Shown in pieces: positions 1 through 9,003 of a stretch of 25,736 nt of DNA. Origin of the DNA: Oceanospirillum sp048268485 (GTDB lineage Bacteria; Pseudomonadota; Gammaproteobacteria; Pseudomonadales; Halomonadaceae); the NCBI GenBank assembly GCA_048268485.1, contig JBLWVL010000043.1, forward strand, positions 1-25,736, read 5' to 3'. The translations under genes and the position numbers were made by a program. A model generated the notes under the pieces. The model had not been told where the DNA came from, searched no databases, and worked only from the letters and a program-made list of their open reading frames with translations. The first letter of the stretch is position 1; each line of letters starts with the position of its first letter.

Positions 1-1032
1 GGCGGACACAATACCGTCTCCCGTGGTCTGCACATGCTGGCAAACAATATGGCCTGAGTTCTCCCCTCCAACACGCCAGTCGTTTGCTTTTAGCTCAGCC
101 ATCACATATCGATCGCCGACTTTAGCCCGTGTAAAAGGAATATCCAGCTCCGCAAAGGCTTTTTCAAGGCCGTAATTACTCATAAGGGTGCCGACCACGC
201 CGCCACAGAGCATATCCTCCCGCTGCATATCCGTCGCAATAATATACAGCAGATCATCCCCGTCCAGCAGATTACCCTGCTGATCGACCATAGCAACTCG
301 GTCACCATCACCATCAAACGCAATACCAAGGTCCGCCTGATGCTCAAGCACTGCAGCCTGAAGCGCTGCCGGAGAGGTTGAGCCAACCTCCTTATTGATA
401 TTAAGGCCATCCGGCGCAGTTCCTATGGTAGCAACTTCAGCCCCCAGCTCAGTGAAAACCGACGGGGCAATATGATAAGTAGCACCGTGAGCACAATCCA
501 AGACAATCTTCAGGCCGTGAAGATCATACTCATTAGGGAATGTACTCTTACAAAATTCAATATACCGCCCAGCAGCATCAGTAATCCGTTTTGCCTTACC
601 CAACTTATCGGGGCTCACGGTGACCATGGGCTCATCAAGCTGCGTCTCAATGGCAGCCTCAACCTCATCTGGTAGTTTAGTCCCGTGAGCTGAAAAGAAC
701 TTAATGCCGTTATCTTCAAAGGGGTTATGGGATGCGCTGATCACAATACCCGCCTGGGCATGAAATGTTCGGGTCAGGTAAGCGATCCCAGGTGTTGGCA
801 TCGGCCCCAGCAAGTATACATCAACACCTGCAGCAGAAAGGCCAGCTTCCAGAGCAGACTCAAACATATAGCCTGATATGCGGGTATCTTTTCCGATCAG
901 AATTTTATTGTAACCTTTTTGATTGAAAACCTTACCTGCGGCCCAGCCCAGCTTCAACATAAACTCAGCCGTAACAGCGCCCTCTCCTACACGCCCACGA
1001 ATTCCATCAGTACCAAAATATTTTCGACTCAT
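1..1032 (-). CDS. glmM: Phosphoglucosamine mutase GlmM (3' part outside window)
   Basis: GlmM converts glucosamine-6-phosphate to glucosamine-1-phosphate, the cytoplasmic step toward UDP-GlcNAc for peptidoglycan and LPS. The reading frame starts at ATG (1030-1032), protein MSRKYFGTDGIRGR, and stays open for 344 codons to the window edge; the family is about 445 residues, so roughly the last 100 are missing. The phosphoserine loop GIVISASHNP is present with the catalytic Ser at about residue 101. The metal-binding DGDGDR motif follows in the middle of the protein, and the visible part ends in a GENSGH sugar-binding segment. The start lies 2 bp after the folP stop, so the two genes are surely cotranscribed, the ftsH-folP-glmM order seen in many gammaproteobacteria. 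Identification is by direct translation and motif match. Confidence 0.97.
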   Translation of the reverse strand, partial: MSRKYFGTDGIRGRVGEGAVTAEFMLKLGWAAGKVFNQKGYNKILIGKDTRISGYMFESALEAGLSAAGVDVYLLGPMPTPGIAYLTRTFHAQAGIVISASHNPFEDNGIKFFSAHGTKLPDEVEAAIETQLDEPMVTVSPDKLGKAKRITDAAGRYIEFCKSTFPNEYDLHGLKIVLDCAHGATYHIAPSVFTELGAEVATIGTAPDGLNINKEVGSTSPAALQAAVLEHQADLGIAFDGDGDRVAMVDQQGNLLDGDDLLYIIATDMQREDMLCGGVVGTLMSNYGLEKAFAELDIPFTRAKVGDRYVMAELKANDWRVGGENSGHIVCQHVQTTGDGIVSA

Positions 1033-1034
1033 TC

Positions 1035-1886
1035 TTATTCTGCTCCCTGCACTGCCTGATAAACTTTCAGTGCATCAATCGTCTCTTCAACATCATGTAC
1101 CCGCAAAACCCAGGCTCCCTGCTGCGCACAAATCAAAGCACTGGCAACGCTGGCCATAACACGCTCAACAGGTATATCTTTACCGGTAATAGCACCTAGC
1201 ATGCTTTTCCTCGATGTGCCGGTCAAAAGCGGGTAACCTAGTGCACGGATATCCTTTAAGTGCTTGATTAGACTGCAATTATGCTCAACACTTTTGCCAA
1301 AACCATAACCTGGATCAAGAATAATCTGATCTCGCTGAATGCCAGCGCCAAGACAAGCATCGACCCGTTTCTGCAAATAATCAGTCACTTCACGAAGCAG
1401 GTCTACATAGCAGGGAGCCCTCTGCATTGTCTGCGGCTGTCCCTGCATATGCATCAGACAAACCGGTAATCCACTGGCTGCAGCGGCCTCCAGAGCGCCC
1501 TCTTTTTCCAACGCCCGAACATCATTGATCAGGCTGGCCCCTGCTTTTGCTGCCTCCCGGATCACAACAGCAGAACTGGTGTCGACAGATACCAACCCAT
1601 CAAGTTCACGTACCAGTGCATCGACAACTGGTATGACACGGTCAAGCTCTTCCTGTTCAGAAACGGCCACTGCCCCCGGACGAGTAGACTCACCGCCAAC
1701 ATCAATGAGTGTCGCCCCTGCCTTTATCATCGACTCGGCGTGGTAAAGCGCAGCATCAAACTCATTATGCCGCCCACCATCAGAAAAAGAGTCCGGCGTA
1801 ACATTGAGGATACCCATCACCTGAGTCTGGTTCAGATCCAGTGTATGACGGCCAAATGAAAAAGGGCGTGATTTCAGGTTCGACAT
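1035..1886 (-). CDS. folP: Dihydropteroate synthase FolP
   Basis: FolP condenses p-aminobenzoate with 6-hydroxymethyl-dihydropterin diphosphate to dihydropteroate in folate synthesis; it is the sulfonamide target. The TIM-barrel signatures are clear: VMGILNVTPDSFSDGG near the N-terminus, the GATLIDVGGESTRPG loop, a central SLINDVRAL segment, DPGYGFGK, and a C-terminal RVHDV segment. I chose the ATG at 1886 (MSNLKSRPF), giving 283 residues, close to the E. coli length; a TTG eight codons upstream (1910) is in frame but adds residues without counterpart in the family. A 13-bp inverted repeat brackets this start (separate entry). It lies between ftsH (75 bp upstream) and glmM (2 bp downstream) on the same strand. 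Confidence 0.97.
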   Translation of the reverse strand: MSNLKSRPFSFGRHTLDLNQTQVMGILNVTPDSFSDGGRHNEFDAALYHAESMIKAGATLIDVGGESTRPGAVAVSEQEELDRVIPVVDALVRELDGLVSVDTSSAVVIREAAKAGASLINDVRALEKEGALEAAAASGLPVCLMHMQGQPQTMQRAPCYVDLLREVTDYLQKRVDACLGAGIQRDQIILDPGYGFGKSVEHNCSLIKHLKDIRALGYPLLTGTSRKSMLGAITGKDIPVERVMASVASALICAQQGAWVLRVHDVEETIDALKVYQAVQGAE

Positions 1887-1930
1887 CAAGCATTCCCGCT
1901 TTAAAATCAAACACTTTAAATCACGCCCTT
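1862..1930. repeat. 13-bp inverted repeat around the folP start
   Basis: aagggcgtgattt (1862-1874) and its exact reverse complement aaatcacgccctt (1918-1930) are separated by 43 bases. In the minus-strand transcript one arm lies in the ftsH-folP gap and the other in codons of the folP N-terminus, so the folP start codon would sit in the loop. No T-run follows, so it does not look like a terminator. A role in translation of folP or in mRNA processing is inference. Confidence 0.6.
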
Positions 1931-1961
1931 CAGGTTAGGCAAGTAATTAGAAAGTCAGATA

Positions 1962-3962
1962 TTATTCCTGGTCTTTAGGTTTATCACCACCGGAATCCGA
2001 CTCAGACTTTGTCTCTGAAGGCAGGTCTTCTGCAGGCTTTTCAGCCTCTGCCTCAGGTCTTATTGGTGCAACATTAGATGCATCAGCTACATCGGTTTTT
2101 GATTCAGCCGCAGCATGACCTTTTTCCGCCCAACCTTCAGGCGCATCCGGTTCACGACCTTCCATAATAGCGTCGATCTGCTTTGCATCAATGGTTTCAT
2201 ATTTCATCAAAGCATCTGCCATCATATCCAGCTTGTCGCGATTATCCGTCAGGATCTGCATCGCACGCTCATAACACTGGTCAATAACACTACGCACTTC
2301 TTTATCAAGCTTACTGGAGATCTCTGCTGAAGAGAACTTACCAGCGCCACCGCCGCCACCGCCGCCCAAAAACTGATGCGATTCATCTTCATCATACATC
2401 AAAGGGCCCAGTTCACGGGAAAGCCCCCACTTTGTCACCATGCTGTGAGCGATCTCGGTAGCACGCTTAATATCGTTAGCCGCGCCGGTTGTGACACCAT
2501 CAAAACCTAAGGTCATCTCTTCGGCAATACGACCACCATAAAGACTACAGATCTGACTCAGCAGGCCAGTACGGCTCTGACTGTAACGATCCTCTTCAGG
2601 CAGGAACATCGTCACACCCAAGGCACGACCACGAGGAATAATGCTCACCTTGTACACGGGATCATGCTCAGGAACCAGACGACCAACAATCGCATGGCCT
2701 GCCTCATGGTAAGCCGTGTTCAATTTCTCTTTATCCGACATCACCATAGTTTTGCGTTCAGTGCCCATGATGATTTTGTCTTTAGCCAGATCAAACTCAG
2801 CCATACGAACCAAACGACTATCACTGCGCGCAGCAAACAGCGCAGCTTCATTTACCAGGTTCGCCAAATCAGCACCTGAAAACCCTGGAGTACCCCGGGC
2901 AATGATTGCCGGATCTACATCATCAGCAATCGGCACCTTGCGCATATGTACTTTCAGAATCTGCTCACGACCACGAATATCCGGCAGACCTACCGTTACC
3001 TGACGGTCAAAACGACCCGGACGGAGCAGGGCTGCATCCAGTACATCAGGACGGTTAGTCGCTGCAATAACGATAATACCCTCGTTACCTTCAAAACCAT
3101 CCATCTCAACCAGCAATTGGTTCAGAGTTTGCTCGCGCTCATCGTGACCACCACCCATACCGGAACCACGCTGACGACCTACAGCATCGATCTCATCGAT
3201 AAAGATGATACATGGTGCTTGCTTCTTGGCTTGTTCAAACATATCCCGGACACGGGACGCACCCACACCGACAAACATCTCAACAAAGTCTGAACCGGAA
3301 ATAGTAAAGAATGGCACCTTGGCTTCACCAGCAATCGCTTTTGCCAGCATCGTCTTACCAGTACCCGGCTGCCCCACCATCAACACACCACGGGGAATCT
3401 TGCCACCCAGACGCTGGAATTTACCCGGATCACGCAGGAAATCCACCAGCTCTTTCACTTCTTCTTTCGCCTCATCAACACCGGCGACATCGGCAAACGT
3501 CGTTTTGATCTGGTCCTGTGGCAACAGACGTGCTTTGGACTTGCCAAAGCTCATGGGGCCTTTACCGCCACCACCACCGCCTTGCATCTGGCGCATAAAG
3601 AAGAAAAAGATCGCAAGAATAATCAGAATAGGAAAGCTGGCCACTAACAAGCGGGACCAGACACTTTGCTGCTCCGGCTGACGACCTTCAACCGTCACCT
3701 GATGCTGAATCAGGTCATCCATCAGTTTAGGGTCCTGAACCGCCGGGCGAATCGTCTCAAAACGACTCCCGTCAATGCGCTCACCGGAAATCACATAACC
3801 GTCCACCACAATTTTGCGCACCTGATCACGTTGCACCTCTTCAATGAAGTCGGTGTAATTCATGCGCAGCGGTGACGAATCAACACTGAAATTATTAAAA
3901 ACTGTTAATAATACTGCAGCGATAATCAACCACAGAATTAAATTTTTTGCCATATCGTTCAA
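1962..3962 (-). CDS. ftsH: ATP-dependent zinc metalloprotease FtsH
   Basis: FtsH is the inner-membrane AAA+ protease that degrades misassembled membrane proteins and regulators such as sigma-32 and LpxC. Domains in order: TM1 (about residues 8-24), a periplasmic domain, TM2 (about 106-123), a Gly-rich linker, the AAA module with Walker A GQPGTGKT (197-204), Walker B FIDEID, the second region of homology ATNRPDVLDAALLRPGRFDR, then the M41 protease with HEAGH (419-423) and a probable third zinc ligand Asp497. Seven glycines (533-539) and an acidic, low-complexity tail close the 666-residue protein. The first codon is TTG (3960-3962) with GAGGG about 8 nt upstream, giving MNDMAKN as in Pseudomonas; the ATG at 3953 (MAKN, as in E. 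coli) is an alternative. The second Walker A residue is Gln rather than the usual Pro. Confidence 0.97.
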   Translation of the reverse strand: MNDMAKNLILWLIIAAVLLTVFNNFSVDSSPLRMNYTDFIEEVQRDQVRKIVVDGYVISGERIDGSRFETIRPAVQDPKLMDDLIQHQVTVEGRQPEQQSVWSRLLVASFPILIILAIFFFFMRQMQGGGGGGKGPMSFGKSKARLLPQDQIKTTFADVAGVDEAKEEVKELVDFLRDPGKFQRLGGKIPRGVLMVGQPGTGKTMLAKAIAGEAKVPFFTISGSDFVEMFVGVGASRVRDMFEQAKKQAPCIIFIDEIDAVGRQRGSGMGGGHDEREQTLNQLLVEMDGFEGNEGIIVIAATNRPDVLDAALLRPGRFDRQVTVGLPDIRGREQILKVHMRKVPIADDVDPAIIARGTPGFSGADLANLVNEAALFAARSDSRLVRMAEFDLAKDKIIMGTERKTMVMSDKEKLNTAYHEAGHAIVGRLVPEHDPVYKVSIIPRGRALGVTMFLPEEDRYSQSRTGLLSQICSLYGGRIAEEMTLGFDGVTTGAANDIKRATEIAHSMVTKWGLSRELGPLMYDEDESHQFLGGGGGGGAGKFSSAEISSKLDKEVRSVIDQCYERAMQILTDNRDKLDMMADALMKYETIDAKQIDAIMEGREPDAPEGWAEKGHAAAESKTDVADASNVAPIRPEAEAEKPAEDLPSETKSESDSGGDKPKDQE

Positions 3963-4058
3963 GGGCTCACCCTCTGTTTGATCGCTTTGATTGCCTGCAT
4001 TTCAGGATCCTTAATAGACAATACTATACTCCAATCGGTTCAACCATCCGACCAGGGT

Positions 4059-4679
4059 TTAGCCTTTAAATCCTTTCGCAAGAAGATAAACTTCTCTGGA
4101 TCTTGCCCTTGAGGCATCCGGCTTTCTTGTAATCACTGTTTTAAACTGGCTTTTCAGCTCTTTCAGGTAAGCATCGAAGCCTTCCCCCTGAAAAACCTTG
4201 GCCAGAAATGTACCTTCTTTTTTGAGCGTGCGGGAAGCTAAGTCCAGCGCCAGCTCTACCAGATACATCGCCCGCGGCTGATCCATTGCCGACATACCAC
4301 TCATATTGGGTGCCATATCGGAGATAACCATATCCACGGGACGGTTTCCAATAGCCCCCATAATCTCGTCGTAAACCTTATCTTCAGTAAAATCCCCCTG
4401 AATAAAGGTCACATCAGCGATAGGTTCCATCTCAAGAATATCTGAGGCGATAACCACACCAGACTCACCCACTTTCTCGATGGCAATCTGAGACCAGCCA
4501 CCCGGGGCTGCCCCAAGATCCACGACTGTCATGCCGGGTCGGAAAAGTCGGTCTTTCTCATCCAGTTCCAACAACTTATAGCTAGCTCTGGAGCGATAAC
4601 CATCATCCCGGGATTTCTGTACATAACGGTCATCAAAGTGTTCTTTAAGCCAACCGGCGCTGGTTTTTGATCTAGCCAC
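4059..4679 (-). CDS. rlmE: 23S rRNA (uridine-2'-O-)-methyltransferase RlmE (FtsJ/RrmJ)
   Basis: RlmE uses S-adenosylmethionine to 2'-O-methylate U2552 in the A loop of 23S rRNA, a late and heat-shock-linked step of 50S maturation. The protein is 206 residues (E. coli 209). The SAM site VVDLGAAPGGWSQ covers about 52-64. The catalytic K-D-K-E tetrad is complete: Lys35 (ASYKLLEL), Asp121 (VISDMAPNMSG), Lys161 (LAKVFQG) and Glu196 (SREVYLL). The first codon is GTG (4677-4679), with AGGAAA about 7 nt upstream. It stands upstream of ftsH on the same strand with a 96-bp gap and is divergent from yhbY, the arrangement known from Pseudomonas and E. coli. Confidence 0.97.
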   Translation of the reverse strand: MARSKTSAGWLKEHFDDRYVQKSRDDGYRSRASYKLLELDEKDRLFRPGMTVVDLGAAPGGWSQIAIEKVGESGVVIASDILEMEPIADVTFIQGDFTEDKVYDEIMGAIGNRPVDMVISDMAPNMSGMSAMDQPRAMYLVELALDLASRTLKKEGTFLAKVFQGEGFDAYLKELKSQFKTVITRKPDASRARSREVYLLAKGFKG

Positions 4680-4789
4680 AAAAATTTCCTGTAAACAAAC
4701 CTCTGTCAGAGATTACCATCCGCTCTGCACTTAGCTACAATGTGGGTTTTACACAAGCCAAATTCAAGGCAAACACCTCTGGAAGTTTT
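4680..4789. promoter_or_regulatory. Divergent promoter region rlmE / yhbY
   Basis: For yhbY (plus), TTACCA at 4713-4718 and TACAAT at 4736-4741 are 17 bp apart, a fair sigma-70 promoter, placing the 5' end some 40 bases before the ATG. For rlmE (minus), TTGTAG followed 17 bp later by GGTAAT lies in the same stretch, so the two promoters would overlap; this second one is weaker. Read by eye only. Confidence 0.45.
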
Positions 4790-5113
4790 ATGTCCCTGAC
4801 ATCTGCAGTTAAAAAACAGTACCGCTCTATTGCTCACCACCTCAATCCAGTGGTGATTGTTTCTGAAAACGGACTGAGCGAGGCATTATTGGCCGAAGTT
4901 GACCGCGCGTTGACCGATCATGAACTCATCAAAGTACGGATCAGCGTTGCAGACCGTGAAAGTAAAGTGCTTCTGATCGAAGAGATCCGTAAAGAAACAG
5001 GTGCAGAGCTCGTTCAAACCATTGGTAAAATGGCCATCCTCTTCCGTAAAGCGAAAGAGCAGAATGCTAAGCTATCCAATCTGGTACGTTATCAACATTA
5101 CCTGAACCGCTAA
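4790..5113 (+). CDS. yhbY: Ribosome assembly RNA-binding protein YhbY (CRM domain)
   Basis: YhbY is a small single CRM-domain protein that associates with pre-50S particles. The 107-residue protein MSLTSAVKKQYRSIAHHLNPVV matches the E. coli protein (97 aa) along its length, with the conserved HELIKVRI and GAELVQTIGKMAILFR segments; the latter corresponds to the GxxG-type RNA-binding surface. I chose ATG 4790 because GGAAG lies about 6 nt before it and the homologous sequence begins here; the frame stays open upstream to a GTG at 4742 without family support. It is the only plus-strand gene in the first 16 kb and ends before the bidirectional terminator shared with greA. Pairing with rlmE (both 50S factors) on a divergent promoter is conserved. 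Confidence 0.93.
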   Translation: MSLTSAVKKQYRSIAHHLNPVVIVSENGLSEALLAEVDRALTDHELIKVRISVADRESKVLLIEEIRKETGAELVQTIGKMAILFRKAKEQNAKLSNLVRYQHYLNR

Positions 5114-5202
5114 CACCAACCTAATCACCGTTTAGCCTAACAGGATATGGACGCAATCCCTATGCCTGCAAGCTCTCAGATACTTTACGGTGAAAATAGA
5201 AT

Positions 5203-5229
5203 AAGGGGGCAAATTGCCCCCTTATTTTT
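5203..5229. terminator. Bidirectional rho-independent terminator yhbY / greA
   Basis: A perfect stem aagggggcaa (5203-5212) / ttgccccctt (5214-5223) is followed by ATTTTTA on the plus side and preceded by an A-rich run on the other, so it can end both yhbY and the converging greA transcript. It abuts the greA stop codon (5228-5230). Confidence 0.9.
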
Positions 5230-5704
5230 AGATATGGTGCACTTCTGATATTTCGTACTCTACTTCACCACCCGGCGTCACGACGACGACGACATCACCT
5301 TCTTCCTTGCCAATAAGGGCTCGTGCAATAGGTGAGTTCACCGAAATTTTTCCGGCTTTAATGTCTGCCTCATCATCACCGACAATCTGGTAACGTACTT
5401 CCTCTTCAGTATCCAGATTATAGAGATCTGTCGTAGTACCGAAAATCACCTTACCGCTTTTAGGTATTGTCGTAATATCAATAACCTGAGCGGTAGACAG
5501 TTTACCTTCCAGTTCCTGAATGCGACCTTCAATAAAGCCCTGCTGCTCACGGGCAGCATGATACTCAGCGTTCTCTTTCAGATCACCATGTTCACGGGCT
5601 TCAGCGATCGCTTCAATAACCTTGGGGCGTTGAACAGATTTCAGATCGTCCAGTTCTGCCCGAAGACGTTTTTCGCCATCGACCGTCATTGGATATCGCT
5701 TCAT
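5228..5704 (-). CDS. greA: Transcription elongation factor GreA
   Basis: GreA rescues backtracked RNA polymerase by stimulating cleavage of the nascent RNA through the secondary channel. The protein is 158 residues, the same as E. coli. The N-terminal coiled coil carries the tip EAREHGDLKENAEYHAAREQQGF, including the acidic Asp and Glu that coordinate the catalytic magnesium. The C-terminal FKBP-like domain is complete with VGDDEAD and ISVNSPIARALIGKEEGD. Its ATG overlaps the carB stop by four bases (ATGA), and AGGAG lies about 7 nt upstream inside the end of carB, so it is translationally coupled to carB. This is the last gene of the dapB-carAB-greA run and ends at the shared terminator. Confidence 0.98.
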   Translation of the reverse strand: MKRYPMTVDGEKRLRAELDDLKSVQRPKVIEAIAEAREHGDLKENAEYHAAREQQGFIEGRIQELEGKLSTAQVIDITTIPKSGKVIFGTTTDLYNLDTEEEVRYQIVGDDEADIKAGKISVNSPIARALIGKEEGDVVVVVTPGGEVEYEISEVHHI

Positions 5705-8700
5705 GCGTTTACTCCTGAGTGGATGTCCTGCAGGCGGCGTACATTGATCTCGTCACCATACTCCAGTGCCATGCATACTGCTTTAGCGGCCGCCAGCGTT
5801 GTCGTATAAGCAACCTTATGCTGTAGTGCGGTACGACGGATCGTAGAGGAATCAGCAATCGCTTTACGCCCCTCTGTCGTATTCAGCACATAGGAAATTT
5901 CATCATTTTTCAGCATATCGACCAGGTGAGGGCGACCTTCATTCACCTTGTTAACGACCTGAACCGGAATATTTGCATCTTCCAGAACTTTCGCAGTACC
6001 ACGGGTTGCAAGCAATTCAAAACCCAGTTTCTGCAGAGATTTCGCAACGTCAAGAACCGCGGCCTTGTCTGCCTCACGCACACTAAGAATGGCGCGACCA
6101 CCATTGCGAGGCAGCTGCTCACCAGCCCCCTGCTGAGCCTTGAGGAAAGCTTCAGCAAAGGTATCACCAGTTCCCATCACCTCACCGGTAGATTTCATTT
6201 CAGGACTCAGAATCGGATCTACACCCTGGAACTTGTTAAACGGGAATACCGCTTCTTTTACGTTGTAAAGCGTCGGCACGATCTCTTTGGTGAAACCCTG
6301 CTCCTCAAGAGAGATACCGGTCATGCAGCGAGCTGCCACTTTAGCCAGTGAGGTGCCGATGCATTTGGAAACAAATGGTACCGTACGGGATGCACGAGGA
6401 TTCACCTCGATCACATAGATCTCACCATCCTGCCACGCCAGCTGAACATTCATCAGACCAACAACGCCCAGCTCTAAAGCCATCCGCTTAATCATATCGC
6501 GCATCTGATCCTGAACATCAGACGGCAGGCTGTAAGGAGGCAGAGAGCAAGCCGAGTCACCGGAGTGAACACCAGCCTGCTCGATGTGCTGCATAATACT
6601 GCCGATAACAACCTGCTTGCCATCTGAAACCGCATCAACATCGATCTCAATCGCAGCATTCAGGAAGTGATCCAACAGAACCGGACTGTCATTAGACACC
6701 TTAACCGCAGTATTCATATAGCGGTTCAGCTCTTCATCGCTGTATACGATCTCCATCGCACGACCACCCAGAACATAGGACGGACGAACAACCAGTGGAT
6801 AACCGATTTTCTGAGCCAGCAGCAGTGCTTCGTCCAGGCTACGGGCTGTCGCATTAGGCGGCTGCTTCAGCTCCAGGCGCTCAATCATCTTCTGGAAGCG
6901 CTCACGGTCTTCCGCCCGGTCAATCGCATCTGGAGTTGTGCCGATAATAGGTACACCAGCCGCTTCCAGCTCACGAGCCAGTTTCAGTGGCGTCTGGCCA
7001 CCAAACTGCACAATCACACCTTTTGGCTGCTCTTTATCAACAATTTCCAACACATCTTCTAAAGTGATCGGTTCGAAGAACAGGCGATCAGACGTATCAT
7101 AATCTGTGGAAACCGTTTCTGGGTTACAGTTCACCATGATGGTTTCGTAACCGTCTTCACGAGCGGCCAGGGCTGCATGTACGCAGCAGTAGTCAAACTC
7201 GATACCCTGACCGATACGGTTAGGGCCGCCACCGATCACCATGATCTTCTCACGGTCACTCGGATCTGCCTCACACTCTTCTTCGTATGTGGAGTACATA
7301 TAAGCAGTGTCAGACGCAAATTCTGCAGCACAGGTGTCAACACGCTTATAAACCGGGCGCACGCCCAGCTTCTGACGCAATTTACGGAACTCTTTTTCAG
7401 AGACATCCAGCAAATCAGCCAGACGCGCATCAGAGAAACCTTTGCGCTTCAGGCGGAAGATCACATCGTCAGTCAGCTCAGCCATGCCCATCTTGGCAAC
7501 ACGCTGCTCATCTTTAATAATGTCTTCAATCTGCACCAGGAACCAGGGATCAACGCCGGTTACTGCATAGAGCTCTTCAACGCTCATGCCCAAACGGAAA
7601 GCGTCACCGATATACCAGATACGGTCTGCACCTGGATTCTGCAGTTCACCTTTCAGCTTATCCAGATGATCTTCTTCAGAAGTATCGAGAATCGGATCAA
7701 AGCCGTTAGAACCTACTTCCAGGCCACGCAGCGCTTTCTGCATCGACTCCTGAAGTGTGCGACCAATGGCCATCACCTCACCCACAGATTTCATCTGGGT
7801 AGTCAGACGGTCATTAGCCTGCGGGAATTTCTCGAAGGTGAAGCGAGGGATTTTAGTCACGACATAGTCAATCGACGGCTCGAATGATGCCGGAGTGCGA
7901 CCACCGGTAATATCGTTCTGCAGCTCATCCAGGGTATAACCCACCGCTAGCTTTGCAGCAATTTTAGCGATCGGGAAACCGGTTGCCTTAGAGGCTAGAG
8001 CAGATGAGCGGGATACACGCGGGTTCATCTCGATCACAACCATACGGCCGGTTTTAGGATCCATACCGAACTGTACGTTGGAACCACCGGTCTCTACGCC
8101 AATCTCACGCAATACGGCCAAAGAGGCGTCGCGCATGATCTGGTATTCTTTGTCAGTCAGCGTCTGAGCAGGCGCAACCGTGATAGAGTCACCGGTGTGA
8201 ACACCCATGGCATCGAAGTTTTCGATGGCACAAACGATAATGCAGTTGTCGTTTTTGTCACGCACAACTTCCATCTCGTACTCTTTCCAGCCGATCAGGG
8301 ATTCATCAATCAACAGCTCTTTGGTCGGTGACAAATCCAGACCACGGGTACAGATCTCTTCAAACTCTTCTTTGTTGTATGCGATACCACCACCGGTACC
8401 ACCCATAGTGAAGGATGGGCGGATGATACACGGAAAGCCCAAACGGGACTGAACATCCCAGGCTTCTTCCATAGTGTGAGCAATCTCAGCACGCGGACAT
8501 TCGAGGCCGATATTTTTCATCGCCGTATCGAAACGCTCACGGTTTTCCGCTTTATCGATGGTGTCAGCATTCGCGCCGATCATCTCAACACCAAACTCTT
8601 CCAGAACACCATGCTTTTCCAGATCCAGCGCACAGTTCAGAGCAGTCTGGCCCCCCATGGTCGGCAGAACAGCATCCGGGCGTTCTTTTTCGATGATTTT

Positions 8701-8925
8701 AGCAACCGTCTGCCAGGTGATCGGCTCGATGTAGGTTGCATCAGCCATGGCCGGATCAGTCATGATCGTTGCCGGATTAGAGTTCACCAGAATGACGCGG
8801 TAACCCTCTTCACGCAGGGCTTTACAAGCCTGTGCGCCGGAATAGTCAAACTCACAGGCCTGACCAATGATGATTGGGCCTGCGCCCAGAATCAGAATAC
8901 TTTCTATGTCGGTACGTTTTGGCAT
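5701..8925 (-). CDS. carB: Carbamoyl-phosphate synthase large subunit CarB
   Basis: CarB makes carbamoyl phosphate from bicarbonate, two ATP and ammonia delivered by CarA, feeding arginine and pyrimidine synthesis. The 1074-residue protein (E. coli 1073) shows two homologous synthetase halves. The first begins KRTDIESILILGAGPIIIGQACEFDYSG and contains MGGTGGGIAYN and VIEMNPRVSRSSALASKATG. The second begins REKIMVIGGGPNRIGQGIEFDYCC and contains VRPSYVLGGRAMEIVY and VIEVNPRASRTVPFVSK. Both are ATP-grasp folds. The last about 140 residues form the MGS-like allosteric domain (LLATRGTAKVLED). The start ATG is at 8923-8925 with only a weak GAG before it. It follows carA by 78 bp and overlaps greA by 4 bp. 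Confidence 0.98.
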   Translation of the reverse strand: MPKRTDIESILILGAGPIIIGQACEFDYSGAQACKALREEGYRVILVNSNPATIMTDPAMADATYIEPITWQTVAKIIEKERPDAVLPTMGGQTALNCALDLEKHGVLEEFGVEMIGANADTIDKAENRERFDTAMKNIGLECPRAEIAHTMEEAWDVQSRLGFPCIIRPSFTMGGTGGGIAYNKEEFEEICTRGLDLSPTKELLIDESLIGWKEYEMEVVRDKNDNCIIVCAIENFDAMGVHTGDSITVAPAQTLTDKEYQIMRDASLAVLREIGVETGGSNVQFGMDPKTGRMVVIEMNPRVSRSSALASKATGFPIAKIAAKLAVGYTLDELQNDITGGRTPASFEPSIDYVVTKIPRFTFEKFPQANDRLTTQMKSVGEVMAIGRTLQESMQKALRGLEVGSNGFDPILDTSEEDHLDKLKGELQNPGADRIWYIGDAFRLGMSVEELYAVTGVDPWFLVQIEDIIKDEQRVAKMGMAELTDDVIFRLKRKGFSDARLADLLDVSEKEFRKLRQKLGVRPVYKRVDTCAAEFASDTAYMYSTYEEECEADPSDREKIMVIGGGPNRIGQGIEFDYCCVHAALAAREDGYETIMVNCNPETVSTDYDTSDRLFFEPITLEDVLEIVDKEQPKGVIVQFGGQTPLKLARELEAAGVPIIGTTPDAIDRAEDRERFQKMIERLELKQPPNATARSLDEALLLAQKIGYPLVVRPSYVLGGRAMEIVYSDEELNRYMNTAVKVSNDSPVLLDHFLNAAIEIDVDAVSDGKQVVIGSIMQHIEQAGVHSGDSACSLPPYSLPSDVQDQMRDMIKRMALELGVVGLMNVQLAWQDGEIYVIEVNPRASRTVPFVSKCIGTSLAKVAARCMTGISLEEQGFTKEIVPTLYNVKEAVFPFNKFQGVDPILSPEMKSTGEVMGTGDTFAEAFLKAQQGAGEQLPRNGGRAILSVREADKAAVLDVAKSLQKLGFELLATRGTAKVLEDANIPVQVVNKVNEGRPHLVDMLKNDEISYVLNTTEGRKAIADSSTIRRTALQHKVAYTTTLAAAKAVCMALEYGDEINVRRLQDIHSGVNA

Positions 8926-8973
8926 GGTCGCTCACACACTAAAAATTCGGTTGGTATCAGTTCAGCATCAGGA

Positions 8974-8989
8974 ACCCGGCTAACCGGGT
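8974..8989. repeat. Small carA-carB intercistronic hairpin
   Basis: acccgg (8974-8979) pairs with ccgggt (8984-8989) across 4 bases in the 78-bp gap between carA and carB. No T-run follows, so it is unlikely to stop transcription. It may stabilise or mark processing of the mRNA (inference). Confidence 0.45.
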
Positions 8990-9003
8990 CGCATCAAATA
9001 CTG

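Noticed and set aside
180..410. Short minus-strand frame within glmM
   Set aside because: Out of frame with glmM, which reads through this region without interruption.
2340..2370. Run of GCC/ACC-rich triplets as a possible simple repeat
   Set aside because: It encodes the seven-glycine stretch of FtsH, a lineage-variable linker; no sign of a functional DNA repeat.
7177..7887. Open frame on the plus strand inside carB
   Set aside because: Antisense to the conserved linker and oligomerisation region of CarB; no supporting signals.
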